From contig NZ_CP019236.1 in assembly GCF_001955695.1 (NCBI RefSeq), positions 4,154,001-4,218,000 of the forward strand: a stretch of 64,000 nucleotides of DNA, written 5' to 3'. Position numbers and translations under genes: made by a program. The notes under the pieces are model-generated. The model saw nothing but the letters and a program-made list of their open reading frames with translations. It was not told where the DNA came from and searched no databases. Each line of letters opens with the position of its first letter. Position 1 is the stretch's first letter. Of the stretch, positions 25,272 through 37,721 are shown one piece after another. Origin of the DNA: Rhodoferax koreense. Lineage in GTDB: Bacteria > Pseudomonadota > Gammaproteobacteria > Burkholderiales > Burkholderiaceae_C.

Positions 25272-25647
25272 ATGAATGCGACCACGTCCTATGTCGATCA
25301 GGAACATCCGCCGAACCGCCATTCGCCGGCCAGCGCATTTGCGCTGGGCGTCGGTGTGCTGCTGCTGGCCACCGGCCTGTGGGGTCTGGCCAATCCCAGC
25401 GTGTTCGGCATCTTCACCATCAACCTGCCCCAGTCCCTGGTCCACATCGTGATGGGCCTGTACGGCATCGCGGTCGGGCTGGGCCGCGAGCCGGCCGGCT
25501 ACCTGCTGCTCCTGGGTGCCATGCTGCTGGGCGTGGGCCTGCTGCACTTCGTCCCAATGGCTGCGGGCGTGTTGTCCACGCTGCTCAAGGTGAACCTGCC
25601 CGTCGCGGTGTTCGACATCGTCGTGGGCGCACTCGCCCTGCTGCTGC

Positions 25648-25670
<23 letters not shown>
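25272..25670 (+). CDS. small four-helix membrane protein (DUF4383-like)
   Basis: A 132-residue inner-membrane protein with four predicted helices at about residues 22-42, 55-72, 78-100 and 107-127. The arrangement, with FALGVGVLLLATGLWGL first and a short NPSVFGIFTINLP loop, recalls the DUF4383 group, though I am not certain of the family. GGAGAC lies upstream of the ATG. Its last 23 bases overlap the UvrA-like gene in another frame, suggesting translational coupling. Function unknown. Confidence 0.7.
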
Positions 25671-28347
<2,677 letters not shown>

Positions 28348-28475
28348 CGCCGACGTCAGCCGCCATCGGCCGCCACCGGCAAGGAATGTCTTACAACGGA
28401 TCGGCCGCCCGGCCTTCGACGTGCGCGCCCTCGCTGCGCGATAGTTCCGGCACACAACAAACCAAGGAGCTCACC

Positions 28476-29066
28476 ATGTCCCAACCCAACCATTCCAATA
28501 AGCGCAGCCTCATGCTGGTGGCGGCCTCCGTCATCGCCACCACCGCCATGGCCCTGAGCATTGCACCGGCCTTCGCGCAGACCTCCCCCGCCAAGCCGGC
28601 CAGCAGCGCCGCCGCCGCCGACGCCAGCAAGCTGGTGCGCGCCGACCGAAGCATGCTGGTGGACTTGGCCGAGGGCAACCGCGCCGAAGTCGCGGCCGGC
28701 CAGTTGGCACTGGAAAAATCACAGAACGCCGACGTCAAGAAGTTCGCCCAGATGATGATCGACGACCACGGCAAAGCGCTGACCGAAGTCGAAGCCCTGG
28801 CGCAAAGCAAGGACACCAAGCTGCCCGACGGCGTGGGCGCCGTGCACAAGACCAAGGAAGTCGCGCTCAAGGCGCTGAGCGGCAAGACCTTCGACAGCCA
28901 GTACGCCAAGCGCGCCGGCGTGGGTGACCACGAAAGCACGGTCAAGCTGCTGAAGAAGATCCAGGCCGAGGCCAAGGACGCCGACCTGAAGGCCCTGGCC
29001 GACAAGATGCTGCCGACCGTGGAACACCACCTGGAGATGGCCAAGCAGCTCGCCGCGATGAAGTGA
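28476..29066 (+). CDS. exported DUF4142 protein
   Basis: A 196-residue periplasmic protein: signal peptide (residues 1-35, cleavage after AFAQ), then a helical ferritin-like DUF4142 domain with LVDLAEGNRAEVAAGQLALEKS, VKKFAQMMIDDHGKA and a final HHLEMAKQL. Family members are often stress-linked and abundant, but their activity is unknown. AAGGAG six bases before the ATG decides the start. It is a single gene with its own strong terminator, 128 bases downstream of the UvrA-like gene. Confidence 0.87.
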   Translation: MSQPNHSNKRSLMLVAASVIATTAMALSIAPAFAQTSPAKPASSAAAADASKLVRADRSMLVDLAEGNRAEVAAGQLALEKSQNADVKKFAQMMIDDHGKALTEVEALAQSKDTKLPDGVGAVHKTKEVALKALSGKTFDSQYAKRAGVGDHESTVKLLKKIQAEAKDADLKALADKMLPTVEHHLEMAKQLAAMK

Positions 29067-29082
29067 GCCCGCAGCGCGACTG

Positions 29083-29120
29083 AAATCCCGCAGTGGCCGC
29101 CGAGGCCCTGCGGGATTTTT

Positions 29121-29121
<1 letters not shown>
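29083..29121 (+). terminator. rho-independent terminator between DUF4142 gene and ntrC
   Basis: AAATCCCGCAG and CTGCGGGATTT form a perfect 11-bp stem (29083-29093 with 29108-29118) followed by more T (six T in a row, 29116-29121). It ends exactly at the ntrC stop, so it may also serve leftward transcripts. Confidence 0.85.
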
Positions 29122-30692
<1,571 letters not shown>

Positions 30693-30741
30693 GTGTGTCG
30701 TCACCTCGGGTCAGACTGCGCGTGCCCAGGCAGACCCGGGG

Positions 30742-31812
30742 CTACGGCAGTGGTATCAATAGTTTGAAGTCCGTGCGGCCCGGAATACTTTCACATTCGA
30801 TCAAGCCCTGGTGTTGCTGCACAAAGGTTTGCGCCAGCGTGAGCCCCAGTCCCGAGCCGCCCTCCCTGCCCGACACCAGCGGATAGAAAATGCGGTCCTT
30901 GATCGACGCCGGTACGCCGGGGCCGTTGTCGATGACATGCAATTCCAGTGCCAGTCGGAAGCGCTGCTTGCCGAAGGTCACCTGGCGCGCGATGCGCGAG
31001 CGGAAAATGATCTCCGCGTCGCCGTCGGCAATGCGCTCGTGCAACGCCTGCGCGGCGTTGTGCGTGATGTTGAGCAGAGCCTGGATGAGCTGCTCGCGGT
31101 CGCCGCGGAACTCGGGGATGGAGATGTCGTAGTCGCGCACCACGCGCAGGCCGCGCGGGAACTCCGCCAGGATCAGCGAACGCACGCGTTCGCAGACCTC
31201 GTGCATGTTCACGTCGCCCACCACGTGCGGCCGGCGGTGCGGCGCGAGCAGCCGGTCCACCAGGCTCTGCAGCCGGTCGGCCTCGTGGATGATGACCTGG
31301 GTGTATTCGACGAGTTCGCGCGAGTCGATCTCCATCTCGAGCAACTGCGCCGCGCCGCGGATGCCGCCGAGCGGATTCTTGATCTCGTGCGCGAGGTTGC
31401 GGATCAGTTCCTTGTTGGCCTGGGCCTGGTCGATGAGCCGCTCCTCCCGGTCCTGCTTGGCCTGCTGCTCCAGCGGCAGCAGTTCGATGATGATCTCGCC
31501 GGGACGTTCGGTCTGGGCCACGATCACGTGCACCGGCATCGGCTCGTGGTTGAGCCGCTTGAGGAACGCGTCGTAGCGCAGCGCCGCGAATTCGTTGCTG
31601 CCCGCGCCTTCGAGCGCGTTCTGCAGGATGTGCGGCTCGGTGAAGCAATCGGGGAAATGCGAGCCTTCGATGGTGCGGCGCGAGGTGCCGATGGCGTCTT
31701 CGAGCGCGGCATTGGCGAACAGCACCGTGCCACCGCTGTCGAGCACCGCCACCAGGGTGGCGAGCAGGTCGAACGACTGGAACCGGGCCATGTAGGGGTT
31801 GGTCTTTTTCAT
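30742..31812 (-). CDS. glnL: nitrogen regulation sensor kinase NtrB
   Basis: A 356-residue cytoplasmic histidine kinase/phosphatase partner of NtrC. An N-terminal PAS domain spans about residues 10-110, the dimerisation helix carries phosphoacceptor H142 (NLAHEIKNPLGG), and the ATP-binding domain has an N-box NITHNAAQAL and a G-box GSGLGLTLAQ. In the known pathway PII proteins switch it between kinase and phosphatase according to glutamine. It lies 49 bases before ntrC and 23 bases after the DUF4124-like gene, in one leftward unit. Confidence 0.94.
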   Translation of the reverse strand: MKKTNPYMARFQSFDLLATLVAVLDSGGTVLFANAALEDAIGTSRRTIEGSHFPDCFTEPHILQNALEGAGSNEFAALRYDAFLKRLNHEPMPVHVIVAQTERPGEIIIELLPLEQQAKQDREERLIDQAQANKELIRNLAHEIKNPLGGIRGAAQLLEMEIDSRELVEYTQVIIHEADRLQSLVDRLLAPHRRPHVVGDVNMHEVCERVRSLILAEFPRGLRVVRDYDISIPEFRGDREQLIQALLNITHNAAQALHERIADGDAEIIFRSRIARQVTFGKQRFRLALELHVIDNGPGVPASIKDRIFYPLVSGREGGSGLGLTLAQTFVQQHQGLIECESIPGRTDFKLLIPLP

Positions 31813-31835
31813 GGTGCTGCCGGTTGTGGGGGCGT

Positions 31836-32336
31836 TCAGCGCGCGGGCAGGCGTGCCAGTTCGCGCTTGATGCCGGCGATGTCGCTGTCGTTGCGCGCGA
31901 TGGCGGCCTTGAGTTCGGCCACGCGGTCCAGGTATTTCTGGTAGTTGCGCGCTTCGCTGCCCATTTTTTCGGGTTCGCCGTTGTTGTACTCGCGCAGCAG
32001 GTCGGTCTGGCGCGCCTCGGCCTTGCGCAGTTCGGACTCGAGGATCATGCGCGTGTCGCTATCGCGCGCGCGCTGCTCGGCGTTGTCGGGCGGCGGCGCC
32101 ACGGGCGCGCGCACCGGGGCCTGGCCGGCACCGCTGTTGCCGCCTTGACGCGGTGTCTGGATCACCGTGACGTTGCCACCCTCGACGAGCTTGCAGCCAC
32201 GTGCCTGGGCTTCCTTCGCGTCCTTGACACTGTTGGTGTATTCGTTGCCACAGCGGTAGACGTTGCCTTGCGCCTGGGCGCCGGACGCCATCAGGACCAG
32301 GGGAAGCATCAGAGGCAAGGCGAAAACATGTTTCAT
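31836..32336 (-). CDS. exported DUF4124-like protein
   Basis: A 166-residue protein with a signal peptide (residues 1-22, cleavage near ASGAQAQ) followed by a small domain starting NVYRCGNEYTNS and containing a second cysteine (RGCKLV), like DUF4124 proteins. A Pro/Ala-rich linker and a charged coiled-coil C-terminus (about residues 90-165) follow. The start at 32336 is set by the signal peptide. It sits between glnA and ntrB in the same orientation, separated from glnA by two hairpins. It has no obvious nitrogen role; in its family function is unknown. Confidence 0.75.
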   Translation of the reverse strand: MKHVFALPLMLPLVLMASGAQAQGNVYRCGNEYTNSVKDAKEAQARGCKLVEGGNVTVIQTPRQGGNSGAGQAPVRAPVAPPPDNAEQRARDSDTRMILESELRKAEARQTDLLREYNNGEPEKMGSEARNYQKYLDRVAELKAAIARNDSDIAGIKRELARLPAR

Positions 32337-32426
32337 GGTTTGGAACCGCTGCCCGGGGCGCGGCGGATGGTACAGGGTCGTAAGGGTCAACGCGGCAAGG
32401 CCTCCAGCGCAGTCTGTCCATAACGC

Positions 32427-32450
32427 AAAAGGACGGCCTGCGCCGTCCTT
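32427..32450 (-). terminator. rho-independent terminator of glnA
   Basis: Reading leftward, AAGGACGGC-GCAG-GCCGTCCTT (perfect 9-bp stem) continues into a TTTT run, 46 bases past the glnA stop. It should limit read-through of the abundant glnA message into the DUF4124-like gene and ntrBC. Confidence 0.8.
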
Positions 32451-32458
32451 CGATGACA

Positions 32459-32482
32459 CCGGCTGCATAAAGTTGCAGCCGG
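32459..32482. other. second hairpin downstream of glnA
   Basis: CCGGCTGC-ATAAAGTT-GCAGCCGG is a perfect 8-bp stem between the glnA stop and the terminator, with no T-run. It may stabilise the 3' end of the glnA message. Confidence 0.55.
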
Positions 32483-32495
32483 AGGCAGTGGGCCA

Positions 32496-33911
32496 TTACA
32501 GCGAATAATACATGTCGAATTCGGCAGGATGGGTGGCCATGCGCATGCGCGTGACTTCCTGCATCTTCAGATCGATGTAGGCATCGATGTAGGCGTCGGT
32601 GAACACGCCGCCCTTGGTCAGGAAAGCACGGTCCTTGTCCAGGTTCTCCAGCGCCTGGTCGAGGCTGTGGCAGACGGTCGGAATCAGCTTGTCTTCTTCC
32701 GGCGGCAGGTGGTAGAGGTCCTTGGTGGCGGCTTCGCCCGGATGGATCTTGTTTTCCACGCCATCGAGGCCGGCCATCAGCAGCGCGGCGAAACCCAGGT
32801 ACGGGTTCATCAGCGGATCGGGGAAACGCGCTTCGACGCGGCGGCCCTTGGGGTTGGCCACGAACGGGATGCGGATCGAGGCCGAGCGGTTCTTGGCCGA
32901 GTAGGCCAGCTTCACCGGGGCTTCGAAACCAGGCACCAGGCGCTTGTAGCTGTTGGTGCCGGGGTTGGTGATGGCGTTCAGCGCGCGGGCGTGCTTGATG
33001 ATGCCGCCGATGTAGAACAGCGCGTATTCCGACAGGCCTGCGTAGCCGTCGCCGGCGAACAGGTTCTTGCCGTCCTTCCACACGGACTGGTGCACGTGCA
33101 TCCCGGAGCCGTTGTCGCCAACGATGGGCTTGGGCATGAAGGTGGCGGTCTTGCCGTAGGCATGGGCCACGTTCTGGATCACGTACTTCTGCAGCTGGAC
33201 CCAGTCGGCGCGCTGGATCAGCGTGCTGAACTTGGTACCGAGTTCCATCTGGCCGGCATTGGCCACTTCATGGTGATGCACTTCGACCGGAATGCCCAGA
33301 CCTTCGAGGATCAGGCACATTTCGGAACGCATGTCCTGGAAGCTGTCGACCGGTGGCACGGGGAAGTAGCCACCCTTAACGGCAGGCCGGTGGCCGGTGT
33401 TGCCGTGTTCGTATTCCTTGTCGGTGTTCCAGGAAGCTTCTTCGGAGTCGATCTTGACGAAGCAGCCGGACATGTCGTTCTTCCAGCGCACGCTGTCGAA
33501 GACGAAGAATTCGGGTTCCGGTCCGAAGTAGGCGGTGTCGCCCAGGCCGGAGGCCTTCATGTAGGCTTCTGCGCGCTTGGCCAGCGAACGCGGGTCACGT
33601 TCGTAGGGCTTGCCGTCGGCGGGGTCGATGACGTCGCAGGTCAGGATCATCGTCGTTTCTTCGAAGAACGGATCGATGTTCGCGGTGTTCGGGTCGGGCA
33701 TGAGCTGCATGTCCGAGGCTTCGATGCCCTTCCAGCCGGCGATGGAGGAGCCATCGAAAGCGTGGCCGGCTTCAAACTTGTCTTCGTCGAAATGCGAGAC
33801 CGGCACCGTCACGTGCTGTTCCTTGCCCCGGGTATCGGTGAAGCGGAAGTCGACAAACTTGACCTCGCTCTCGGTCACCATCTTCATCACGTCTGCGACG
33901 GTCTTTGCCAT
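32496..33911 (-). CDS. glnA: glutamine synthetase, type I
   Basis: A 471-residue GSI-beta enzyme that makes glutamine from glutamate, ammonia and ATP as a dodecamer. Family landmarks: DGSSIAGW (residues 53-60), [12 protein letters not shown] (128-139), the NGSGMHVH segment (267-274), [13 protein letters not shown] (353-365) and Y400 in DLYHLPPEE, the residue adenylylated in E. coli-type enzymes. AGGAG seven bases before the ATG at 33911 sets the start. A sigma-54 promoter and two NtrC sites lie upstream, and a terminator downstream. Confidence 0.97.
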   Translation of the reverse strand: MAKTVADVMKMVTESEVKFVDFRFTDTRGKEQHVTVPVSHFDEDKFEAGHAFDGSSIAGWKGIEASDMQLMPDPNTANIDPFFEETTMILTCDVIDPADGKPYERDPRSLAKRAEAYMKASGLGDTAYFGPEPEFFVFDSVRWKNDMSGCFVKIDSEEASWNTDKEYEHGNTGHRPAVKGGYFPVPPVDSFQDMRSEMCLILEGLGIPVEVHHHEVANAGQMELGTKFSTLIQRADWVQLQKYVIQNVAHAYGKTATFMPKPIVGDNGSGMHVHQSVWKDGKNLFAGDGYAGLSEYALFYIGGIIKHARALNAITNPGTNSYKRLVPGFEAPVKLAYSAKNRSASIRIPFVANPKGRRVEARFPDPLMNPYLGFAALLMAGLDGVENKIHPGEAATKDLYHLPPEEDKLIPTVCHSLDQALENLDKDRAFLTKGGVFTDAYIDAYIDLKMQEVTRMRMATHPAEFDMYYSL

Positions 33912-33959
33912 CAAATTCTCCTGTTAGGGTGTTGCAAAAAAAAGAACGACTGGGTGGGA

Positions 33960-33978
33960 ATGCAGTTTTTATGCCAAA
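33960..33978 (-). promoter_or_regulatory. sigma-54 promoter of glnA
   Basis: The minus strand reads TTTGGCATAAAAACTGCAT: GG at 33975-33974 and GC at 33963-33962 are exactly ten bases apart, as in TGGCAC-N5-TTGCA. It lies about 50 bases before the glnA ATG, and NtrC-type sites are 116-175 bases further upstream. Confidence 0.88.
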
Positions 33979-34093
33979 GCCGCGTGCACCAAATTCAGCG
34001 ATCGGCCATCCGCGCGGAAGGTCGGAAGACCCCTCAGACAAGGGCCGCGAGGCACGGATCATCCGTTCGCATCCCCGGGAAAACCGGCATATT

Positions 34094-34108
34094 GCACCAT
34101 ATTGGTTC
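34094..34108. promoter_or_regulatory. NtrC-binding site, proximal
   Basis: GCAC-CATAT-TGGTTC matches GCAC-N5-TGGTGC with one mismatch. Its centre is 27 bases from the distal site, and about 130 bases upstream of the sigma-54 promoter. Confidence 0.65.
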
Positions 34109-34120
34109 CAACATTAAAAC

Positions 34121-34135
34121 GCACTTCATTGGTGC
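34121..34135. promoter_or_regulatory. NtrC-binding site, distal (perfect consensus)
   Basis: GCAC-TTCAT-TGGTGC is an exact match to the NtrC consensus GCAC-N5-TGGTGC. It is immediately beside the 3' end of the CinA-like gene and serves as an enhancer for glnA. Confidence 0.8.
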
Positions 34136-34141
34136 AATTGA

Positions 34142-34981
34142 TCATCGCACCAATTCGGGGCCGAGCTGGACAGGGAACGTGGCCAGGCCGGCCAGCAAGG
34201 CCGGATAGGCTTCGGCCACCTGCTCCGGTGTGCCCTTGACGCCGAGCTCGATGTGCCGGCCATGCTGGGGATGGTCCACGCTGGGCAGGCTGAAGACCTT
34301 GGTGCCTGCGAACCGGGATTCGATCTGCTCCATCAGCGGCGTGAGCGTGGCCTCCATGCCGCCAAAGACGATCACCGATTTCTCGATCCAGGCCTCGTGG
34401 CGGAACAGGTGCGCATACCGGGTGTCGAGCACCGATTCCATCATCGGCCAGGCCATCACCGGGAAGCCCGGCACGAAATGCACCTGCCCGACGCTGAAGC
34501 CCGGGATCTTGTTGTAGGGGTTGCGGATGATGCTCGCGCCTTCGGGAAACACGCCCATGTTCAGGCGGTGCACGTTGTCGGGCCGGTCTGGCTCGTAGAC
34601 CGTGCCCTGCTCGCGCGCCGTGTCCTGCATGCGCTCGCGGATCAAGGCTTCCGCCTCCGGGTGCAAGGCCAGCGGCACACCGAGCGCGCGCGCCGCGCAT
34701 TGACGGGTGTGGTCGTCCGGCGTGGCGCCGATGCCGCCGGTGGAGAACACGATGTCGCCCGAGGCGAAGGCGCGTTTCAGCGTGGCCGTGATGCGCGCCG
34801 GATCGTCGCCCACGTATTCGGCCCAGGCCAGCGGCAGGCCGCGTGCGCCCAGCAATTCGATGAACTTGGGCAGGTGTTTGTCGGCGCGTTTGCCCGAGAG
34901 GATTTCGTCGCCGACGACGATCAGGCCGAACGACGGCACTGCGGCCTCAGGGGCCGGGGAGGATGGGTTGGCCTGGGTCAT
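34142..34981 (-). CDS. CinA/MoaB-like molybdopterin-binding-domain protein
   Basis: A 279-residue protein with the molybdopterin-binding (MoaB/MogA) fold found at the N-terminus of CinA: FGLIVVGDEILSGKRADKH, then DIVFSTGGIGATPDDHTRQ. CinA's C-terminal nicotinamide-nucleotide deamidase domain is missing; about 100 other residues follow instead. The ATG at 34981 lies inside the 3' end of the EI24-like gene (35-base overlap), implying coupled translation. It ends beside the glnA enhancer. The reaction is not established for this stand-alone form. Confidence 0.8.
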   Translation of the reverse strand: MTQANPSSPAPEAAVPSFGLIVVGDEILSGKRADKHLPKFIELLGARGLPLAWAEYVGDDPARITATLKRAFASGDIVFSTGGIGATPDDHTRQCAARALGVPLALHPEAEALIRERMQDTAREQGTVYEPDRPDNVHRLNMGVFPEGASIIRNPYNKIPGFSVGQVHFVPGFPVMAWPMMESVLDTRYAHLFRHEAWIEKSVIVFGGMEATLTPLMEQIESRFAGTKVFSLPSVDHPQHGRHIELGVKGTPEQVAEAYPALLAGLATFPVQLGPELVR

Positions 34982-35852
34982 GGGAAGGTGCCTGCGGTAA
35001 GCGGGAAACCGGCGCGACGGCGTCGGTGATTTCAACGATGTCGGTGACTTGGGGCTGGGCTTGCGCACGCAGCGCCTGCAAAGCAGACAAGGCATAGTGG
35101 GCGAACCACAACGCCGAGAACGCGAACACCAGCGTGTAGATCCAGATGGCCAGCGGCACCAGCACGACGAAGGCCGCGGCGAACAGCGCACCCGACACCC
35201 AGACCAGGCTGGGCGCCGCACCGAGGTAGCCGCTGAGCACGCCGATGAGCAACAGCGACGTGCGGTGGCGGCGGAAGATTTCGCGACGCTCTTCCTTGCT
35301 CGCATGCAGGGCCAGCACGTCGAAAGCCATCACGCGGTAGGTGAGCCAGCCCCAGATCAGCGGCGGCAGCACCAGGATCAACGGCGGCACGAACCACAGC
35401 GGGATCGACACCACGAGGGCCAGCAGCGCCAGCAAGGTGGAGCCGAGCGACCAGGCCAGGCTCAGGAGGAACGAGCCGCCCTGCTTCTTTTCGAGTTGGG
35501 GAAAACGCCGCTCGGACACCAGCGACACCATGGCCGGCGCCATCATCATCGCGACCACCAGCAGGGCCACGACCACGATGAAGGGCGTGACCACGAAGAT
35601 TACGATCAGCGGCGCGAGGGCGATCTTGAGGTTGCCCGCGCCCATGCCCTCGAGCCAGGACCACAGGCGGGTGATCCACTCCGACGCATCGAGCATGCCG
35701 CGCACCATGTCCAGCGCCGGCTCCCAGAAGAAATAGCCCAGGCCCAGCGACAGCGCCACCATCAGCACCAGCGGTAGGAACGACAGCGCGATGACGCGCG
35801 GGTGAACGCAATAAGCGGCCGCGCGCCAGAAGGAATCAAGCAACAAACGCAT
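34947..35852 (-). CDS. EI24/CysZ-like membrane protein
   Basis: A 301-residue inner-membrane protein. Hydrophobic segments at about residues 20-42, 78-108, 130-150, 155-175 and 205-250 and the overall pattern match the EI24 (etoposide-induced 2.4/CysZ) family. E. coli CysZ transports sulfate, but sulfur genes are absent here, so transport activity is only possible. It follows the desaturase-like gene by 71 bases and overlaps the CinA-like gene by 35 bases. Confidence 0.8.
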   Translation of the reverse strand: MRLLLDSFWRAAAYCVHPRVIALSFLPLVLMVALSLGLGYFFWEPALDMVRGMLDASEWITRLWSWLEGMGAGNLKIALAPLIVIFVVTPFIVVVALLVVAMMMAPAMVSLVSERRFPQLEKKQGGSFLLSLAWSLGSTLLALLALVVSIPLWFVPPLILVLPPLIWGWLTYRVMAFDVLALHASKEERREIFRRHRTSLLLIGVLSGYLGAAPSLVWVSGALFAAAFVVLVPLAIWIYTLVFAFSALWFAHYALSALQALRAQAQPQVTDIVEITDAVAPVSRLPQAPSHDPGQPILPGP

Positions 35853-35923
35853 GCGCTGAGCATAACCCGGCCGACTGCGCGCCAGCCGCGTGGCGGGCCG
35901 GATTTACCGTGGCGTAACGTGGT

Positions 35924-36892
35924 TCAAGCGCGGCCGGCCAGGCGCTTGAGGCCCAGCCATTGCTGCGCCCAGAAACCGCGGCCGTAGTCGCGCAGGCCGT
36001 GCGGCCCGGGCTCGACCTGGTCGCGGATGCCGGTCGGATCGAAACGCTTTTCGAAATTGCCGGTGCGAAACAGGATGTCCCACACCGGCAGCAGCACCGC
36101 GAAATTCTTGCCGCCGATGGTGCCCCGCCCTTCCGACTCGTGGCCGATGCCGATGCTGTGGTGCAGGCGGTGGAAACGCGGGCTGACCCACAGGCGTTCG
36201 CCGATGCGGCCGAACCAGATGCGCAGGTTGGCGTGGTGCAGGTTCTCGCTGAGCTGGGTGATGGCCACCAGCGCGATGAACTGGCCCGGCGCCACACCCA
36301 CCAGTTGGGCCACGACGACGATGATCACGTCGCGCAGCATGTCGTCGAGCAGGTGGTTGCGGTTGTCGCTCCACATCGTCATCTGACGCTGCGAATGGTG
36401 CAGCGCATGCAGCCGCCACCACCATTCGATGCCATGCTGGCCGCGGTGGATCCAGTAGTCGACCAGGTCGAACAGCACGAGGTAGAGGGCGAAGCTGAGC
36501 AGCGGCCGGTCGGTGACGCCGGGCCAGAGTTCGTCGAGCTGGAACGTCGGCAAGCCGGCCACCCGCAACCAGCCGAAGATGTCGTCCATCACCGGCTCGA
36601 GCGTGAAGAACAGCAGCAGCCGGAAAGCGCCGAGCCGGTGGATCAGCGTGTAGAGGATGTCCTCCCGGATGGCGGCGCGGTCGGTCACCGGCTCCACCGG
36701 CCGCCAGCGCTGCAGCGGCCCGATCACGGCCAGCAGCACCAGCACCTGGATCAGGCCCACCAGCAGCCAGCCGGTGGCGTCGAAAGCGTCCTCCGTCCAG
36801 CCGCCGAGGCCAATCGCAAAAACAAAAGGCTGCACCACGCTCTCGAACAGCCATTGCTGCGCCATCGAGAACCAATCCGTCAACATGTCCAT
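35924..36892 (-). CDS. sterol desaturase/fatty acid hydroxylase family membrane protein
   Basis: A 322-residue integral membrane di-iron protein. Membrane segments lie at about residues 15-30, 42-62, 90-105, 128-150 and 190-215. The histidine clusters that hold the metals are DYWIHRGQH, LHALHHS, ENLHHANLR and FHRLHHS. Family members hydroxylate or desaturate sterols, carotenoids, sphingolipids or fatty acids; the substrate here is not evident. It starts three bases after the deacetylase gene stops, so the two are co-transcribed. Confidence 0.88.
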   Translation of the reverse strand: MDMLTDWFSMAQQWLFESVVQPFVFAIGLGGWTEDAFDATGWLLVGLIQVLVLLAVIGPLQRWRPVEPVTDRAAIREDILYTLIHRLGAFRLLLFFTLEPVMDDIFGWLRVAGLPTFQLDELWPGVTDRPLLSFALYLVLFDLVDYWIHRGQHGIEWWWRLHALHHSQRQMTMWSDNRNHLLDDMLRDVIIVVVAQLVGVAPGQFIALVAITQLSENLHHANLRIWFGRIGERLWVSPRFHRLHHSIGIGHESEGRGTIGGKNFAVLLPVWDILFRTGNFEKRFDPTGIRDQVEPGPHGLRDYGRGFWAQQWLGLKRLAGRA

Positions 36893-36895
36893 GGC

Positions 36896-37714
36896 TTATT
36901 TTCGCCGGGCGGCGATCCAGGCGGCGTAATCCGGATGCGCGCGAAGGGTTTCGAAACAGAAGCCCTTGGCCTTGAGGCCGACGATCAGCGGCTCGAGCAC
37001 CGCTGGCGCCCACGGGTCCTTGCGCGACCAGATGCCGAGGTGGGCCAGCAAAATGTCGCCGGGCCGGATACCCTTCAGGGCCTTGTCCAGCAGCGCCTGG
37101 TTCGGATAGGCCTCGCTCGGCAGTTCGTCGCCGAGGAAACCGGCCGGCGCCCAGCCCACGTGGGCGTAGCCGCAGGACTTGGCCGCCGCCAGCAACCTGG
37201 GTGAAGTCTTGCCGCCGGGCGCACGGAACAGCGGCAGCGGCGCCTTGCCGGTGATGGCCTGCAGGCGCTTTTCGGAACGGTCGATCTCTTCGCAGTATTG
37301 CGCAGCCGTCCAGACCTGCTCGCGGCCTTCGTCGGGGCCGGCCGAGGGCCGCATGCGGAATTGCACCGGATCGCCGGGTTTGGCGGACTTGGCGGACTTG
37401 CCGGCCACGTCGCCGCGCCAGTACACGTGGTCGAACGTGTGCGAGGCGAATTCATGGCCTTCGGCGGCACGCGCCTTCCACCAGGGCGCCCAGGCATCGC
37501 CCAGGCTGCCGTCGCCGGTCTGCGTGCGTTCGTTGGCCGCGAAGAAGGTCACCTTGACGTGCTGACGGTTCAGCACCTCGGCGATCAGCGGCGCCACGGC
37601 CATGTGGCCGGTGTCGAAGGTCAGGTAGACCGGTTTTTCACAACTGTTTGGTGCACCAGCCCCGATCGCACCGGCGCTGGCCGCTCCCAGAACGATAGCA
37701 ACTGCGAAACGCAT
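36896..37714 (-). CDS. polysaccharide deacetylase (NodB-type), exported
   Basis: A 272-residue carbohydrate esterase 4-like protein. A signal peptide (residues 1-20) precedes the NodB domain, which begins VYLTFDTGH; the second aspartate of the usual TFDDG motif is threonine here. The metal histidine pair is present in FASHTFDHVYW (H-x3-H), and LFRAPGG and ILLAHLGIW match later motifs. The start at 37714 is chosen for the signal peptide. It lies seven bases after the YncE-like gene and three before the desaturase-like gene. The motif change may tune metal use or substrate; whether it is active is uncertain. Confidence 0.82.
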   Translation of the reverse strand: MRFAVAIVLGAASAGAIGAGAPNSCEKPVYLTFDTGHMAVAPLIAEVLNRQHVKVTFFAANERTQTGDGSLGDAWAPWWKARAAEGHEFASHTFDHVYWRGDVAGKSAKSAKPGDPVQFRMRPSAGPDEGREQVWTAAQYCEEIDRSEKRLQAITGKAPLPLFRAPGGKTSPRLLAAAKSCGYAHVGWAPAGFLGDELPSEAYPNQALLDKALKGIRPGDILLAHLGIWSRKDPWAPAVLEPLIVGLKAKGFCFETLRAHPDYAAWIAARRK

Positions 37715-37721
37715 GTGGCGC

